A stretch of DNA of 48,814 bases from Haloterrigena salina JCM 13891 (GTDB lineage Archaea; Halobacteriota; Halobacteria; Halobacteriales; Natrialbaceae), in NCBI RefSeq assembly GCF_000337495.1, contig NZ_AOIS01000029.1, positions 47,720 to 96,533 on the forward strand, read 5' to 3'. Both the position numbers and the translations under genes were made by a program. Below the pieces are notes generated by a model, which saw only the letters and a program-made list of their open reading frames with translations, was not told the origin of the DNA and made no database searches. Positions 48,091 through 48,814 of this stretch are shown piece after piece; within the stretch, counting starts at the first letter, position 1; every line of letters starts with the position of its first letter.

Positions 48091-48753
48091 ATGAGCACGC
48101 TTTCGACTTCCAGCGAGCAGTCCCTCGCCTCGGTCGTCATCGTCGACTACGGCTTGGGGAACCTCCGGAGCGTCACTCGCGGCCTCGAGCGCGCGGACGC
48201 CGACGTCGAAATCACCGACGATCCGGCCGCCTTCGCCGACGCGGACGGCGTCGTCCTCCCCGGCGTCGGCGCGTTCCGCGAGGGCGTCGAGAATGCCGAC
48301 CCGCTCCGCGAGGATCTCCTGGAGGTCGCCGAGCGCGGCACCCCGTTGTTCGGGATCTGTCTCGGCATGCAGATGTTGCTGACGACCAGCGAAGAGGGAG
48401 AGAACGACGGCGAGTCGGCCGTCCAGGGGCTGGATCTGATCCCGGGCACCAACGTCCGCTTCGCGGAGGGCCAGAAGGTGCCCCACATGGGCTGGAACGA
48501 ACTGGACGTTCAGCGCGATCACCCGCTCGTCGAGGGGGTCGACGGCCAGTACGCCTACTTCGTCCACTCCTATTACGCCGTGCCCGACGACGAGAACGCG
48601 GCGGTCGCGATGACCGACTACGAACGCGAGTTCCCCTCGATCGTCGCCAACGAGGACGGGAACGTCTTCGGCACGCAGTTCCACCCCGAAAAGAGCGGGG
48701 AGACGGGACTGCAGATCCTGCGGAACTTCGTCGAAATCTGTAGTCGAGAGTAG
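48091..48753 (+). CDS. hisH: Imidazole glycerol phosphate synthase glutamine amidotransferase subunit
   Basis: 220 residues. Supplies ammonia from glutamine to HisF in histidine synthesis. Catalytic triad: Cys90 in FGICLGMQML, His198 and Glu200 in TQFHPEKSGETG. The oxyanion-hole region is VVLPGVGAFREG and VPHMGWNEL. The short acidic-free N-terminal extension (about 13 residues) is before the usual VVIVDYGLGNLRS start. hisF is not within the window. Confidence 0.96.
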   Translation: MSTLSTSSEQSLASVVIVDYGLGNLRSVTRGLERADADVEITDDPAAFADADGVVLPGVGAFREGVENADPLREDLLEVAERGTPLFGICLGMQMLLTTSEEGENDGESAVQGLDLIPGTNVRFAEGQKVPHMGWNELDVQRDHPLVEGVDGQYAYFVHSYYAVPDDENAAVAMTDYEREFPSIVANEDGNVFGTQFHPEKSGETGLQILRNFVEICSRE

Positions 48754-48785
48754 TCGACCGCGAACGACCGGCGGGAGTGAGCGGC

Positions 48786-48803
48786 TTTTTGGTCCAGATT
48801 TTT
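48786..48803 (+). terminator. Double T-run after hisH
   Basis: TTTTT at 48786-48790 and again at 48799-48803, about 35-50 bases after the stop, as in tandem archaeal T-run terminators. Confidence 0.5.
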
Positions 48804-48814
48804 GCGTGAGTGGT

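Overview
The window is a high-GC, strongly acidic-proteome haloarchaeal chromosome segment. Evidence includes Asp/Glu-rich proteins, a glycerol-1-phosphate dehydrogenase (archaeal lipid stereochemistry), archaeal/eukaryotic release factor aRF1, ribosomal protein L40e, Tsr3, a HalOD1 domain, DUF5786, Tat-type signals including a Tat lipoprotein, and short or absent leaders behind TATA-like boxes. A member of the Natrialbales is plausible, but the sequence alone does not prove the genus. No rRNA, tRNA or CRISPR array was recognised.

Layout. 1-3825 is the 3' part of glutamate synthase gltB, closed by a perfect palindrome plus T-run. 3826-9919 holds an AhpD-like protein, a DUF123 protein, a 731-residue Gln/Gly/Arg-rich repeat protein, a RecA-fold ATPase with a degraded P-loop and an SDR epimerase. 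9999-16985 holds egsA, an ABC-2 exporter pair, an S9 peptidase, an acidic membrane-anchored protein and a GT4 glycosyltransferase. 16985-17928 is a decayed, repeat-bearing stretch: a HIT-domain remnant, a second copy of a dispersed repeat also present at 3967-4094, and a 31-residue membrane microprotein. Next come a lone trpB, a YeiH-type transporter, a lone nuoCD and a hexapeptide-repeat acyltransferase. 23546-30833 carries small signalling or surface proteins, a TraB-like protein, a PRC-barrel protein, a Tat-exported CARDB-like protein, aRF1, a MinD-family ATPase and a Tat lipoprotein. 30977-35506 is one minus-strand cluster, in transcription order: AstE/AspA-like hydrolase, threonine-synthase-like enzyme, NUDIX and argS. 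Then follow an MFS transporter, a SpoIIM-type membrane fusion, a rhodanese-metallo-beta-lactamase fusion, a zinc-finger microprotein, a SnoaL-like protein and an APC permease-UspA fusion. 43186-44466 has a TrkA-C remnant beside a transposon-end-like hairpin, then tsr3 and rpl40e. The end carries an MBL hydrolase, a DUF5786-DUF99 pair, a stem-loop repeat region, a family 4 uracil-DNA glycosylase, one AT-rich foreign gene, and hisH.

Functional themes. Most genes are housekeeping: nitrogen assimilation, membrane lipid backbone, translation and its termination, Trp and His synthesis, repair. They are interrupted by small decayed or mobile-looking patches. The most distinctive candidate is the AT-rich gene at 47134-47946. 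It has the residue pattern of a class III nucleotide-cyclase fold and sits alone between two conserved GC-rich genes. The Gln/Gly/Arg repeat protein at 5378-7573 and the orphan subunits of normally clustered complexes (nuoCD, trpB) are the next most unusual items.
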